From: Niebla homalea
Taxonomy: Eukaryota > Ascomycota > Lecanoromycetes > Lecanorales > Ramalinaceae
Assembly (NCBI GenBank): GCA_019925105.1
Contig: JAHGAU010000003.1
Location: forward strand, 1,736,001 to 1,800,000
DNA length: 64,000 nucleotides
Direction: 5' to 3'
Numbering within the stretch: the stretch's first letter is position 1; every line of letters begins with the position of its first letter. The position numbers were made by a program, and so were the translations under genes. Below are positions 21,663 to 32,626 of the stretch, one piece after another. The notes beneath the pieces are model-generated. The model worked only from the letters and a program-made list of their open reading frames with translations. It was not told the DNA's origin and made no database searches.

Positions 21663-23290
21663 TCACCCTTTGTTGCCAAAACCCCTAAATGCGCCAAACA
21701 CCCCGCCTCCTCCCCCAGGCGTCAATGATCCTATGCCGCCTGTACTCCCTGACGCTTCCCGCGGCATCTGTTGCTGTTGTTGATTCGGTGTAGTGCTGTT
21801 CAACCCCACCTGCGATGATGCTGGTGTGCTCGGTGGCTGCACCGAGTTACTCGGGTGATATATTGTGGCGCCATTGAGATTGGGTGTGCTGTCGGTCACA
21901 CTTGAGAAGGTGTTGGATGGAGAGAATGTTGACGATCCTGCTGATTTGTTAAGGCCCCAGACTTCGTTCAAATACTTATCTGGGTCGATGTGGCCTCCAA
22001 AAATCTTGGACTTCACTTCGAAAAAGACCTTGCCTGTCAGCAGGGCGTCAGAGCCGGCGCAGTGAGCCGGACCGATCCTCCGTACGTGGAGTTCTTCCGC
22101 CAAGCTTTGGAGACCCCCTTTCCCCCCCGGGAGTGCATTGAGGATGTTGGCAGCTTCAGGAGTCAAAGGCTGGTCATTGATCATCTGATGTCGTTGCGCA
22201 TGTTGAACCATGAACTTGACATCATAGATGGAGGGAAAATATAATTTCATCAGCTTTCGATACTCTGTCTCATCCTCTGGTAATTCATTCCGGTTCATCA
22301 GCTTCAACATGTATGCGAAATCGTAGCCGGAGTGGAAGGTCATCCATTGAACATCGTCAAAGCAGGCTAAGCCGGACGTGACGAGTCGAGATCCGATCTT
22401 CTCGGGATCTATGCCTTCAGTCTCACATCTCTTGAGATCGACCCCACAATCTTGTATGAAGTCTATTGATGTACTGTTGTACATGTCTTCTTCAAAGGAG
22501 AATTTGAAGTTGAATTGCCAAGTGGTCGGACAAGTCCGCGTGTTTTGAGAAGGGACATCGATGCCCGGGATGTCTGCTAGATTCGAGGGTGGAGAGTTCC
22601 CTTCTTCATCGAAGATACTGATGCCCATCTGTATGATCTTGAGAAGGTCGACGTTGCACCGGAGGCATTGGTAGTGATAGTCGGCTTTGGAGGTGAATCG
22701 ACCCATCGGACGCGCAACGATGCCAGGGAATTCGGTATCCTGTTTCGGTCAGCAGGCGTCGAGGAGCTCCACAGACAGAGCAGGGGTGATGTAGGGGTTC
22801 AGTTTGTCGAGGTCGAGGTCGTGGTTGATGGAATGGAACATACCATGCTGACACATGGATACTTCTCGATCAATTGCTCCAGTAGATCCATCTCTTCATT
22901 CAGGTTGCTCGCCCAGACATCTCTTATTCTAGAGTCGCCGCCTCCTTTGGAGCCGCCCTTTGATCGTCTCATCTGCGCCTTGTTCTGGCTTTGCTGCTGT
23001 AGCTGTGCCCCGTAAACGAACCCCTCCACAGCTTCTCTGCTCGCAAGGCCCGTGCCACCAGCATTATTGAATCCATTGGTAGCGCCGAAGCCCCCAGAAA
23101 GGCTGCTGGCAGTGGTAGAGAAGGGGTTGGAGGAGCTTGGGGCGAAGGGGTTGTTGAAGGCGGGTGGAGGAAGGCCGGTCGAATTCGAGGATTGATGTTG
23201 CGATATTCGATGCGGTAAAGAGGACTGGCTGTGGGAGTAGTTGGAGGAGGGTGTATGGGCTCCGAAGCGACTGGATGCTTTCATTGCCAT
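21663..23290 (-). CDS. POP2/CAF1: CCR4-NOT deadenylase subunit CAF1/POP2
   Basis: A DEDD-family 3'-5' exoribonuclease that shortens mRNA poly(A) tails as part of the cytoplasmic CCR4-NOT complex. Two exons, 23,290-22,844 and 22,739-21,663, give 507 residues. The intron (22,843-22,740) has GTATGT and AACAG ends and falls inside the catalytic motif, joining YPCVSM to DTEFPGIV. Residues 1-110 are Ser/Asn/Gly/Pro-rich and disordered. The nuclease domain starts at IRDVWASNLNEEMDLLEQLI. Its acidic residues are visible: Asp and Glu in MDTEFPG (~150 and 152), Asp in HSGYDFAYML and Asp in AGSDALLTG. The pairs FKFSFEEDMYN and LVTSGL are also conserved. A Ser/Pro/Gln/Gly-rich tail ends the protein. Divergent from the NDUFB3 gene across about 470 bp. 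Confidence 0.95.
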
Positions 23291-23760
23291 TGGTGAAGTT
23301 CAGGCTACCGAGCAGGCAGTCGTGGGGTGAGGTTGATGATTCTCCTGTTGATTATCGGAAGGGTTGGATGATCCTGCTTTGTCTCATGGATCTTATCATG
23401 TTTGGTTTGCATTGAAATTGGCAAGATTGGTCAATTTCACCAAAACAGAGATGATGCGATCGGAGGAATTTAGGTTGTGGAGATGGGAGATGGTGACAGC
23501 TGCAGGGACCGGATATGATACCAAATATAATACCACCCCCTTCTAGCGCCGTATTCCGTATTACGTATTCCGTATTCACCATCACTCCACTGCTCAGCCT
23601 TACCGAATCCTCCCAAGCCTCCCCAGATGTCTTTACTTCTTTTCAGCTTCAATTGAGATCACGCCTCCAGCTGCACAGACGCAAACGCATTGGTGGCCCG
23701 TCAAATAGGTCGGTGGTGAACGTGCTGTAATGCAACTTCAATTGCTGATTGCGACTTAGA
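23291..23760. promoter_or_regulatory. Divergent promoter region between CAF1 and NDUFB3
   Basis: About 470 bases separate two divergent housekeeping genes, so both promoters lie here. A short repeat of GTATTCCGTATTACG type occurs near 23,548-23,575. No binding site is certain. Confidence 0.45.
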
Positions 23761-24089
23761 ATGCCCATACCAGAGAAGCCCAACCTTACCGGGTTTGATC
23801 CCCGCAAATTCGCAGCTTCTGCTGGACAGCCAGCCAATGATCCATGGAGAAGAGCGTAGGTCCTTCAGTGTCTGACTACGAGGGGGACCTAGCAAGCCTA
23901 ACTCCAGCATCTAGAGAGGCATGGCGGTACACAGGCCCGTTTACCCGATACAATCGTTTCAAGGGAGTATTCCCTGGTCTTGGGACAGCAACTGTGCTCT
24001 TTGCGACCTATTGCGCTTATGAAGCTCTCTTCATGAAAGATGAGCATCACGGGCAACAGGTGGGACACAGCACTGAAGGACAGCATTAA
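23761..24089 (+). CDS. NDUFB3: NADH:ubiquinone oxidoreductase subunit NDUFB3/B12
   Basis: A small accessory subunit of the membrane arm of mitochondrial complex I. Two exons, 23,761-23,855 and 23,915-24,089, give 89 residues. The 59-nt intron has donor GTAGGT, branch-like CCTAACT and acceptor ATCTAG; splicing joins DPWRRA to EAWRYTGPFTRYNRFKG, the family signature. One membrane span follows (GTATVLFATYCAYEALF), then a short His/Gln-rich tail that lies on the intermembrane side in this family. The N-terminus (MPIPEKPNLTGFDPRKF) has the usual start of fungal B12 proteins. Reading through without the intron would give an 81-residue frame from another Met, but it lacks the family's N-terminus, so the spliced form is preferred. 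Confidence 0.9.
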
Positions 24090-24668
24090 GCAACCAAAAG
24101 CAGAAGAATTGCAGCAGCCTGCGCATGGGGAAGTAGAGAAGAGTCGGGGACGCGGGGACAGAGCAAGGTGGACGAAAGGCTGTTGGCATGTAGTGCGCAA
24201 GCAATGAAAAGAAGCGAGATGACCACGCATGTGCAGCAGTCTCAGGCAAAGGGTGAAGAGAAGGCCAAGGTCAATCGCAGAATCTCCATCGTTGGTGGTT
24301 CAAGGCAATACCCTAAATCGCGCCTTTACGCCCACTCGGCGATGGCTTGTACATAAAACAACCAATCTACGAGTTATAATAGCAGGAATACGAAAGTTGG
24401 CGTCGAATGGACGCACTGAATGAGACTTGCTATGATCACGGCGTAGGATGAAGCGATCGTTATTCTCAGAGTCTCAAAAGTAGATATGTAGCCTGAATAC
24501 ATCGATCACCTATCTCCTCATCCATCTTTGTTGTAGTAACATGTTGTCGCCCTTTTAATCTTTGAAACTTGCGAGAGGTGTTGATGAAGTAGCCGATAGA
24601 CAGCTTTTTCACCACGCCGCTCCGACCTTTCTCCACCAACTCCATATCCACCCCTACCAACCGAGAAA
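24090..24668. other. Spacer between NDUFB3 and the WDR70-like gene
   Basis: About 580 bases in a tandem arrangement. It should contain the NDUFB3 3' end and the promoter of the WD40 gene. A CT-rich stretch with a CCACCAACTCC patch lies just upstream of the WD40 start codon. No other gene is visible. Confidence 0.4.
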
Positions 24669-26429
24669 ATGAGCGATGACGAAGTCATCATCGAAGAGGA
24701 CGAGGCACTGAGCGGTTTTCTTCCAACAGGCTTCGGCAAGCAAACAAAAGAAGCTGATGTAGCGCGTCAGCTCGAAAAGAGCAAACGCCAAACCAAAAGT
24801 AATCCCAGCAGCAATGGAGGCTTGAGTGGTAGCAAGACCAGAGGGACCAAAGATGAGGACGACGACAATGAAGACGAAGAAGATGACGACGACGACGACG
24901 ACGATGGCTACTCTTCCGACGAAGATGAATACCCAGTCTCTCACGAGCTGGTACTCAAAACCCACGACCGACCCATTACCTCCATGACCCTCGACCCCTC
25001 AGGTTCGCGCCTCATCACAGGCTCTACCGACTGCACTCTCAAATTCCACGACTTTGCTTCCATGACCCCCAATACACTTCACTCCTTCAAATCCATCGAT
25101 CCCACGGCAACCAAATCTTCTGCCAGCTCCGAAACCCACCCTATCAATCAAGTCCTGTTCAATCCCAACTCGCCAAGCCAGGTGCTTGTCATAACTGCCA
25201 CTCCACAAGCCAAGCTATTCAGTCGAGATGGTGAAGAGACTCGGGAGTTCGTCAAGGGAGACATGTACTTGAGGGACATGCACAATACCAAAGGCCATAT
25301 ATCAGAGATCACCTCGGCAGCATGGCATCCCACCAACAAGGACCTATTCGTGACCGCAGGGACGGACAGTTCCTTGCGCATCTGGGATGTGAACAACCCC
25401 TTCAAGCAGAAGGAAGTCATTGTGCACAAATCAAGAGCTGCTGGATCCGCCGGCAGGACAAGGATGACAGCTGTCGCCTGGCGCTCTCCTGTCCAAGGGG
25501 GCAAGCCTCTACTAGTCGCAGCAGCACTTGATGGAAGCCTGGTCATGTGGGATGGAGATGGGAGCTACTCACGACCCACGGTAGAAATAAGAGGCGCTCA
25601 CACGCCTGATACATGGACTAGTGGGCTGGACATCAGCTCCGACTGCAGGACCGTCGTCACTCGAGGTGGCGATGACACCATCAGACTCTGGGATACGCGC
25701 AAGTTCAAGCATCCTGTCAGCACCATTTCCCATCCTTCCACCTCCCATCAATACGCCTCTACCAATATCAAATTTTCCCCCAATTCATCCTCTATCATCA
25801 CGGGATCCCCTGACGGCAATCTTCACATTCTCAATCCTGCCACCCTCAAACCTGAGCTGGTCACACCCGTGACTCCGAACAGCCCTCTCATCACAGTCGC
25901 GTGGCATGATAGACTTAATCAGATCCTTACAGGCTCCGCAGACGCTTCAGTGCACGTACTTTACAATCCCTCAACCTCCAGTAAAGGCGCGGCGATGGTC
26001 ATGTCCAAAGCTCCCAAACGGCGCTACATAGATGATGACCCCAACCTCACTACTGACACGTCTCAAGGCATATCTGGGGTCACCATCAACGCTGGTGGGC
26101 AGATCCAATGTGGCGACCAACCCTCACGCCATCCGACAATTGGTCTGACCGTCTCAGGCCGTTCTCGCGACCCTAGGCGTCCACATATTCCATTGGCTAC
26201 ACCGTTCGCTAAGAGTCAGCCGGACGAAATGCACATCAAGAACAACATCCCTCTCAGCTCCATGAGAGATGAGGATCCGAGGGAAGCCTTGCTGAAGTAT
26301 GCTGATAAAGCGAAGAATGATCCGATGTTTACCAATGCTTGGAAAGACACGCAGCCAAAGACCATCTACGCGGAGGTCAGTGATGGAGAAGATGAGGAGC
26401 CGGATAAGAAGAAGAGGAAGCAAGTTTGA
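24669..26429 (+). CDS. WDR70-like: WD40-repeat protein, WDR70/GAD-1 family
   Basis: A single-exon gene of 586 codons. In animals WDR70 associates with the CUL4-DDB1 ubiquitin ligase and affects histone H2B ubiquitination; the same job in this fungus is inference. The N-terminus carries the family motif LPTGFGKQ (residues ~18-25). A strongly acidic low-complexity segment lies at residues ~62-88 (GAC/GAT/GAG repeats at 24,850-24,915). WD40 repeats follow from ~95 to ~440, including LDPSGSRLITGSTDCTLKFHD, the GTDSSLRIWDVNNPFKQK stretch and GGDDTIRLWDTRKFKHP. Late family hallmarks are NQILTGSADASVHVLYNP, RDPRRPHIPLATPF, DPREALLKYADKAKNDP and TQPKTIYAEVSDGEDEE, before a basic end KKKRKQV that could act as a nuclear signal. 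Confidence 0.93.
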   Translation: MSDDEVIIEEDEALSGFLPTGFGKQTKEADVARQLEKSKRQTKSNPSSNGGLSGSKTRGTKDEDDDNEDEEDDDDDDDDGYSSDEDEYPVSHELVLKTHDRPITSMTLDPSGSRLITGSTDCTLKFHDFASMTPNTLHSFKSIDPTATKSSASSETHPINQVLFNPNSPSQVLVITATPQAKLFSRDGEETREFVKGDMYLRDMHNTKGHISEITSAAWHPTNKDLFVTAGTDSSLRIWDVNNPFKQKEVIVHKSRAAGSAGRTRMTAVAWRSPVQGGKPLLVAAALDGSLVMWDGDGSYSRPTVEIRGAHTPDTWTSGLDISSDCRTVVTRGGDDTIRLWDTRKFKHPVSTISHPSTSHQYASTNIKFSPNSSSIITGSPDGNLHILNPATLKPELVTPVTPNSPLITVAWHDRLNQILTGSADASVHVLYNPSTSSKGAAMVMSKAPKRRYIDDDPNLTTDTSQGISGVTINAGGQIQCGDQPSRHPTIGLTVSGRSRDPRRPHIPLATPFAKSQPDEMHIKNNIPLSSMRDEDPREALLKYADKAKNDPMFTNAWKDTQPKTIYAEVSDGEDEEPDKKKRKQV

Positions 26430-29400
26430 ACAAAAGCCACGGTTGAATGCTGGCGAAGCAGTTGAGCTCCCAAGTAAAACGTCGAGTTCAGCATTGCCTG
26501 ATGCAATACAAGAGTCCCAAAATTTGAATGTGAATGGAGGAAGCACTTCTGAAATCTACATACCAAGGGAAGGAAATCAGCAAATGACCAGTCACCACAA
26601 TGGGTTTGTATCCCCATTCCCCTTGCGCCTGACGGTCAAAAGCTGTACATTGTGAACTAATGTACGTCGCAGAAGTCTCGACTTGCATTCATTTGGTTCG
26701 ACGACACATACAAGAACTCCCACAGGACCGTCCTTGCGAGCCCTATGTCACGGTTTTGTGGAGATGAACATCGCAAGGGGATGAGTGCGTGGGCCAAGGA
26801 TGATTTGCATATGATTCTTCAATTTCCCCTCCAAAGTTCTTTATACACTTATTCATCCCTTCGATCCGAAGATTCACCTTCTCATGTTTTGAAACTTTAC
26901 AAAGGCCATCTCTCATTCTAGCGCCAACTTGTCATCACATTGGCATCTCATGGACAGGACAAGCTCTCGCAACAGCCTCATTGTGCTCAAGAATGCCCAG
27001 TCCGACCTCCTCCAAGCTTTGGCCCCATCATCGGCCCCTCCTTCCGCTCAAATCTTTCCAGATCACTCGAAGTCCTTCCAGATCACTCGAAATCCCTCCT
27101 GGTCGTCGGGGCCCGCAACTCCCGCACCGAGAGTTAATGATCGCGCTGTCATCGAGACCCTCCATCGATGCAGATCAAGCGCGGCCTGGTCGTGTGAGCA
27201 ATTCTGCCTTGGGCCATGGCGGCAGTGGTTCTTGGAGTCGGGTGGGCATTCGACTCGTAATTCGATCAAGGAGACCGTGAAAGCAATCTGTGGTGGCTGG
27301 CCAGGGAAACAAAATCTAACCACAAGCCGCATTTGCCCGAGGGCTGTCCAATAATCATCATCACATGCATGGCTCGCTCTCTACTTCACCTTTCCTTTGT
27401 CCATCCTCTTCATTCGGCCCACATCCCCCTTGCTCCGATGCCATGAATCATCGTCCAATAGGCGCCAATCCACCACAAATCCACCAAAATCCTTCCATCT
27501 TGCCGATGCAGTCCATTTCAACATCATGATGCCTCCCCATCTGCTCACCCGTCCCACTATCCCCGCCTCCCCGCTCACTCCCTATGGCCCAAACTCCCTT
27601 ACCCCTCTACAACGATCACCAGTCATCCACGCACGCCTCGCACTACCACTCTCCCCGCACCTCACCAATATCCTCCAAACAATCCTCTCAAAACGCCCAC
27701 GGCTGATGCCGATGGCAACACCCATCCATCATCATCATCATCAACATGATCAGACCCCGATATTCCAGAGTCCGATAAGCAGACGCCCCCACTACACGGT
27801 AGACGTCTTTAGCCTGACGTGGCGCCATTACGCCATCATTGCTAATCCACCGAGATCAACACTTGAGAAGGGGGGGGCGTGGTGTGAAGTGAAGGAACGT
27901 TAAAGGGGAGAAGGGGGAGGAGAATGGTGCCCGCCCAGCCTTTGGAGCGAGTATGGAGGGGCCATGCAGGTTGAATTTGATTATCCGTATGGCGGTGGCA
28001 TTGGCAGTGTCTGTGCGTGTGCGGGCAAGAAGGGGTGCGGTTATGGTGGGGGATGTGGAGGCAGCTAGGGCGCGGAATGGGGTTTCCCGGTAATGGTGAA
28101 GCGAGGGATCGATCAGGAGGGTAATGGGAAATGGGAATGATGAAGGGAAGGGGGTGGGGAAGTAAAGGATGGTGGAGGCAATGAGAGCGGAGCATGGATT
28201 TGGCACGATTTGGTTTGAATAAGGAAACACCATGGAGCACGGTGGAGCGGGTGATGAGTATGACGCCGATGCAACCTGCGAACTCGAGGGAATAGATGGC
28301 CTACAGGACGCGACGAGCTTGCTCTCGATCTTGTGCATGGGGACACCTGAAGGTTGGCTTGGTTGATCTACTGCCCGCTCGTTTCGCTCTGCTCATCATC
28401 GTTCCGGGCCTATCTGGGTTGGTTGCTTTTACATTCTTTTTTTGGGGGATAGGTATGGGCGAGCAGGGTGGCGTACACGAACGAGCGGGAAATGGAGGTG
28501 CGCTGGGGTTTCATTATTGAGCATAGCGGGTTCGAGCATCCGTTTCCTTTCCGCCTCATTTCGTCGGGATCTAGGGGGACAATAGTGACGAATGGTCATT
28601 CAAACGGTTGCAGGAACCGCGTGGCTACGATTTCTGAAATATCTTCCACAGGAGCCAGACCATGGAAGAAAATAAGTGGCTTTCATAATCACCACCATTC
28701 CCATCATGGGCATATACATACAGAGAGACCTCCCCGCGCACCAACAAGAAAAATTGGTCAGTAACAAAGAAGTGACACGACCGTCCACGCTCGCTCGCTC
28801 GAAAAGCCCATCCTATCTTTTCCTTCATCTTGCAGCTTTTGCTCCAGCCATCCTCAGCCATCAGCCATCATCACCCCAGAACATCTGCGGAAAAAACTCT
28901 CACGCTGACCGCGTATTCTGCTTTCTTCAACCTATCTCCTCCCCTTTTTCCTTCTGCCTCATTCATGAATTGTTTTTGCTATACAAACCGAACGACTTCG
29001 CGTGGATCTGGTGGCGAGTGTCTCATCACTTGCCATGCTATTGAGACAGTAGAGTGCCATGGCGTTGTAGAGCGGGGAGGGTCGTCCATCGCTCGTCCTC
29101 GCCGCTCGAGAATGAGAATATGCGAGGGGGCATCCATGGTGGGGAAAGCTTTGACGATATTGAAGGACCCGGAGCTACTCAGCCGGAGGGGGGTTAGTGC
29201 AGGGATGCTGGATGTGGGGTGAAGTAATTTGGGATAATTGAGTATTGATAGAGCTGGGTTGTGGAATAAGGAACGGAGCACGAAAGATGAGGCGCTTGAT
29301 CGAATGTGGAATTGTGCGGGATACGGTGGACCTTCTAAGACGATGGGACGTATAAGATCTCGACTCCTAGCTGTGTACGTTGGTGGGACCAGCCGTAGAT

Positions 29401-30185
29401 CGTGGTGGATGACCCGACTCCCAATATCAAGAGCTTTGGCCAGCTATTGGAGGAGCAGAGAGTACAACGCCCATCCCGGTGAATGTTGGGCTTCCAGCGT
29501 CGAAAGGGTTGCACCCAATTTAGCCAAGACACCCCGGTGATTGGGTTGGTAAATCACTGGTGATGGCAGTCCAAGTCCCAATATGGAGAACTTTGGGCTT
29601 TCCAGCGTCGAGAGTTGAGGCTTGATGAGGTTGACTGACACTTCCCCTCGTGAGCTAGGGAACAGAATAATGTGAAGAAATATTGATGTAATGCAAAAAT
29701 TTTAGGATGAAGACGCAGAGGGTGGAAACGTCTCTGGAATATACTACTAAAAATTGTAACGTATTGAGAAATTTGCTTTCTATAATACAAAGCTCTGGGA
29801 ACAATAATAAAGCAGTGAATAACATTTGTAAAATTATTTGACCCTGGTTGAAATGTTTCTTAGATTGTTTGACTTTAATTGAAATATTTTTAAAATAATT
29901 TGACCCCGTTTAAAACGTTAATGGAGCATTTTTCAACAGAACATAACGTTCTCACACTAAAAAGGACGTTGGAGAAAAAGCTACCAAGATCTACTCATGC
30001 AATTGAAACGTGGAGGTAGCCTTGCTGTGTTCGATATCAGACACCTTGAGATGATAATGGAGAGAAGGGTTTTGATAACTACCTGAACATTGCAGGATTC
30101 GGCGCCAGATCTAATTTCATCTTACATGTATGGCTGAATACCAACTCATCAAGATCAACCCTGCTCTTCTACATCACCCAGCTTT
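26430..30185. other. 3.7-kb stretch without a supportable gene
   Basis: No frame here shows a recognisable domain or a convincing exon pattern. Open frames up to ~168 codons occur at 26,929-27,354, 27,397-27,903 and on the minus strand at 27,842-28,338, but they are rich in Pro, Ser and His and overlap in several phases. A CAT repeat lies near 27,726-27,750. From 29,650 the composition becomes A+T-rich before rising again at about 30,190. Imperfect duplicated blocks occur at 29,410-29,620 and a tandem repeat at 29,832-29,920. Unannotated non-coding RNA or a fast-evolving small protein could be missed. Confidence 0.45.
29832..29920. repeat. Three imperfect tandem copies of a ~32-bp unit
   Basis: The unit, roughly AAATTATTTGACCCTGGTTG then AAATGTTTCT, appears three times in a row. 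The second and third copies differ mainly by transitions (GGTT to AATT, CCTGG to CCCCG). It lies in an A+T-rich pocket 250 bp from the polyketide synthase relic. Confidence 0.6.
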
Positions 30186-30189
30186 GTGA

Positions 30190-31770
30190 ACTTGCTCTGT
30201 CTCATCACCTTCACCGCTAGCTACCCCACCGTGATATTCGCCATCAATTCCAGCACCGGCACCGCGGCCTCGACCTCCTTAAGCAGCCAATTCCGCAACT
30301 CCACCGCGATCAAGCTGGCCAGACCCAGGTCCAGCAATGAGCTCTCGGCTGCGACGTCTTCGACGGGTTTCATCAGCAGAGCTGATGTTTTAAGGACCAA
30401 CGCCTCGCTGACGCATTCTGTGGCTTCCGCGAAGGTTGTGGCACGGCGGAGGGCGTCGCGGAGCCCACCTCCTCTTCCACCGGGACCACTCGCGAGGTTG
30501 CCGCCGCTGGAAGAGGTGGTGGAGAGAGCAGCGTGGCGGAAGCGGCTGAAGAATGGAGTACCGAAGTTGGGACCGCGGCATCGGACCAGGGTTTCAAGCC
30601 AATGACATTGGCTGCTGCCCCGTCTTGGTTCTTGCGTAAAGGATGTCGGATGGCGGCCTCGACCATCCGCGTTATCTCCTCTTGATATAAGTCACGGCTC
30701 CAGAGGTCGCGGATGGCTTCTCTAGCGGCAGTGTGCTCAGCTACTACACCTACGTCGACGACTTTGCCAAGGTCGAGGGTCACTGCTGGGAGGTCAAGCT
30801 TGTTGCGGTAAGCAGCGAAGGCGTCTAGGAATGTGGCAGCGGCGCATTAAGAAGCCTGGGAAACATCGCCGGCGACGCCGAGGAGGGAAGATAGCACGAT
30901 GAAAAAATCCAACTCGGTCTCGAGTTCGAGGAGGGCGTTGTGCAGGTTCCAGATCCCTGAGGCTTTGGGGAGCATGACAGCGTTGTATTCTTCGAGGGGC
31001 ATCTTGGCGAAGAGGGAGGATTGCCAGGATTGCGCGGCATGGAGGAGGCCACGTAGTGGTGGCATTGTTTGGTATGATATTGTCAGGAGGTGAGATACAT
31101 CGGAAGGGTTGGCGACGTCGCATTTGAAGACTTGTACCCGTGCACCTTGTCGTTCCAAAACTCGGACCACTTTGCGGGCTTTGGGCTTGTCGGCGCCGCT
31201 GGGGGAGGCGAAGATGAGGTTTCGTGCGCCGTTGTCTACCATTCACCGTGCGATTGCCCCGTCTATCCCACCGAGACCGCCCACGAGGAGGTAGGAGCCG
31301 TCCTGGCGAAGCAGGTTCGATTTCGGGGGAGGGACGGCCTTGACCAGCTCTTCAGATTGAGGTACTAGTACTAATTTCCCTGTATGTTTGCCTGACTGCA
31401 TTCTCCGCAGTGCCGTTTCCAATTCTAATATGCCGAGTTCTTTTACTGGCCAGGGGGCTTATATTAGTCCAGAATTGTAGAACTTCATGATCTCGCCCCA
31501 TATTCTCCTCTTCTCGCCATAATGGGAATTCGGAGGTACGTCTAGTCCAGTGAAGGAGACATTCCTTTCAAAGTATCGCATCTCGAGACGTGTGTTTACG
31601 GTAAAATCGCGCTTACCCAGCTCTACAAATCTACCAAAGGGGGCAATGCTGCTCCATGTCAAGCGGAGAGCTTCGCCCTAAAGTGAATTCATTATCACAT
31701 CAACTCCTCGGTCCTGTATCATGGTCATGATTCTCTTGGCGAAAGCTGCAATATGCGCAAATGGGTGCAG
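30190..31770 (-). pseudogene. Truncated highly reducing polyketide synthase relic (ER-KR-ACP)
   Basis: Reading the minus strand from 31,770 to 30,190 gives the C-terminal third of a fungal HR-PKS in the right order. First comes the end of the enoyl reductase ([43 protein letters not shown]). Next is the ketoreductase with cofactor loop YLLVGGLGGIDG, NGARNLIFAS, CDVANPSDVS and ELDFFIVLSSLLGVAGD. Last is an acyl carrier domain (SLLDLGLASLIAVELRNW). Stops interrupt it near 31,680, at 31,459 (TAA), 31,243 (TGA, where Trp is usual), 30,847 (TAA) and near 30,207. The 30,847 stop replaces the catalytic Tyr of the ketoreductase. A frameshift separates the ketoreductase and carrier frames (~30,430-30,550). 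The carrier attachment motif reads Leu-Ala-Ser instead of Asp-Ser. Sequence upstream of the enoyl reductase is missing, cut at the AT-rich boundary. Confidence 0.85.
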
Positions 31771-32304
31771 TGTGCAGGGGAAGGGTGAGTAAGCCGAATC
31801 ACTTGTATTGAGTCTACCACTATGCTTGTTTAATTACACCGTAACAACGACCGTATTTGTATCCATCCCATAAGCCGTTTAATGACCGTTATTTTAATAA
31901 AAACTTTATTATAATATTAATAAGTTAATCCTTAATATTAATATACTTTATTAAAATAAGGTTTTCTTATACTTTTTTTAAATAAAGTAATATTAAACGT
32001 TAATACATTTAATCCGTAAATAATTCTTTAAATTTTTAATAAAAGAGATATTATTATTATTATTATAAATAGAATAATAAACTTTTAACCTTTAAAGAAT
32101 CCGGTCTTATTAATTTATTTTATAAATTAAATATTCGCTTTATATCCATTAGAAAGAGTTATATATTCAGTTTTTACTATAAAAATAATAACGGTATATT
32201 ATTTCCGGGTATATTATATATACATTATATCGGTATTTAATATTATAAGTTATATAATAATCTTTTATTTTATTATTTTTATTATTAATAAACGTAATAT
32301 TTAT

Positions 32305-32460
32305 TGTTATGTGCATACATAGCATGGGGGATACCAGGGAGCATTCATAGGTGTAGGACACTCTTTGTACGTAGAGGACAGATGATCCTTAGGATCCCAT
32401 CTGCATTCAGGTAGAATCATCATTCATACATTATGACACTTTTTGGTCCATACACCAACA
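32305..32460. repeat. Solo LTR with TTTAT target-site duplication
   Basis: A 156-bp segment begins TGTTATGTGCATACATAGCA and ends CATACACCAACA, giving the TG...CA ends of an LTR. It is flanked on both sides by TTTAT (32,300-32,304 and 32,461-32,465). Unlike its surroundings it keeps many CA and TG dinucleotides, so it has escaped most RIP. No second copy of the same LTR is nearby, which fits a solo LTR. Confidence 0.75.
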
Positions 32461-32626
32461 TTTATAAAGTATTTAAGTAATTTATTATTACATTAAAAAT
32501 ATAAGCTTAGATTTAATATATTCTTTAAGTATTTAAGTATTTATATTAAGTTATTTTATTATTAAATAATAGGATTATTATAAAATTAATTTAACTTTAA
32601 AATTAAAAAGATTAAATTTAAATAAA

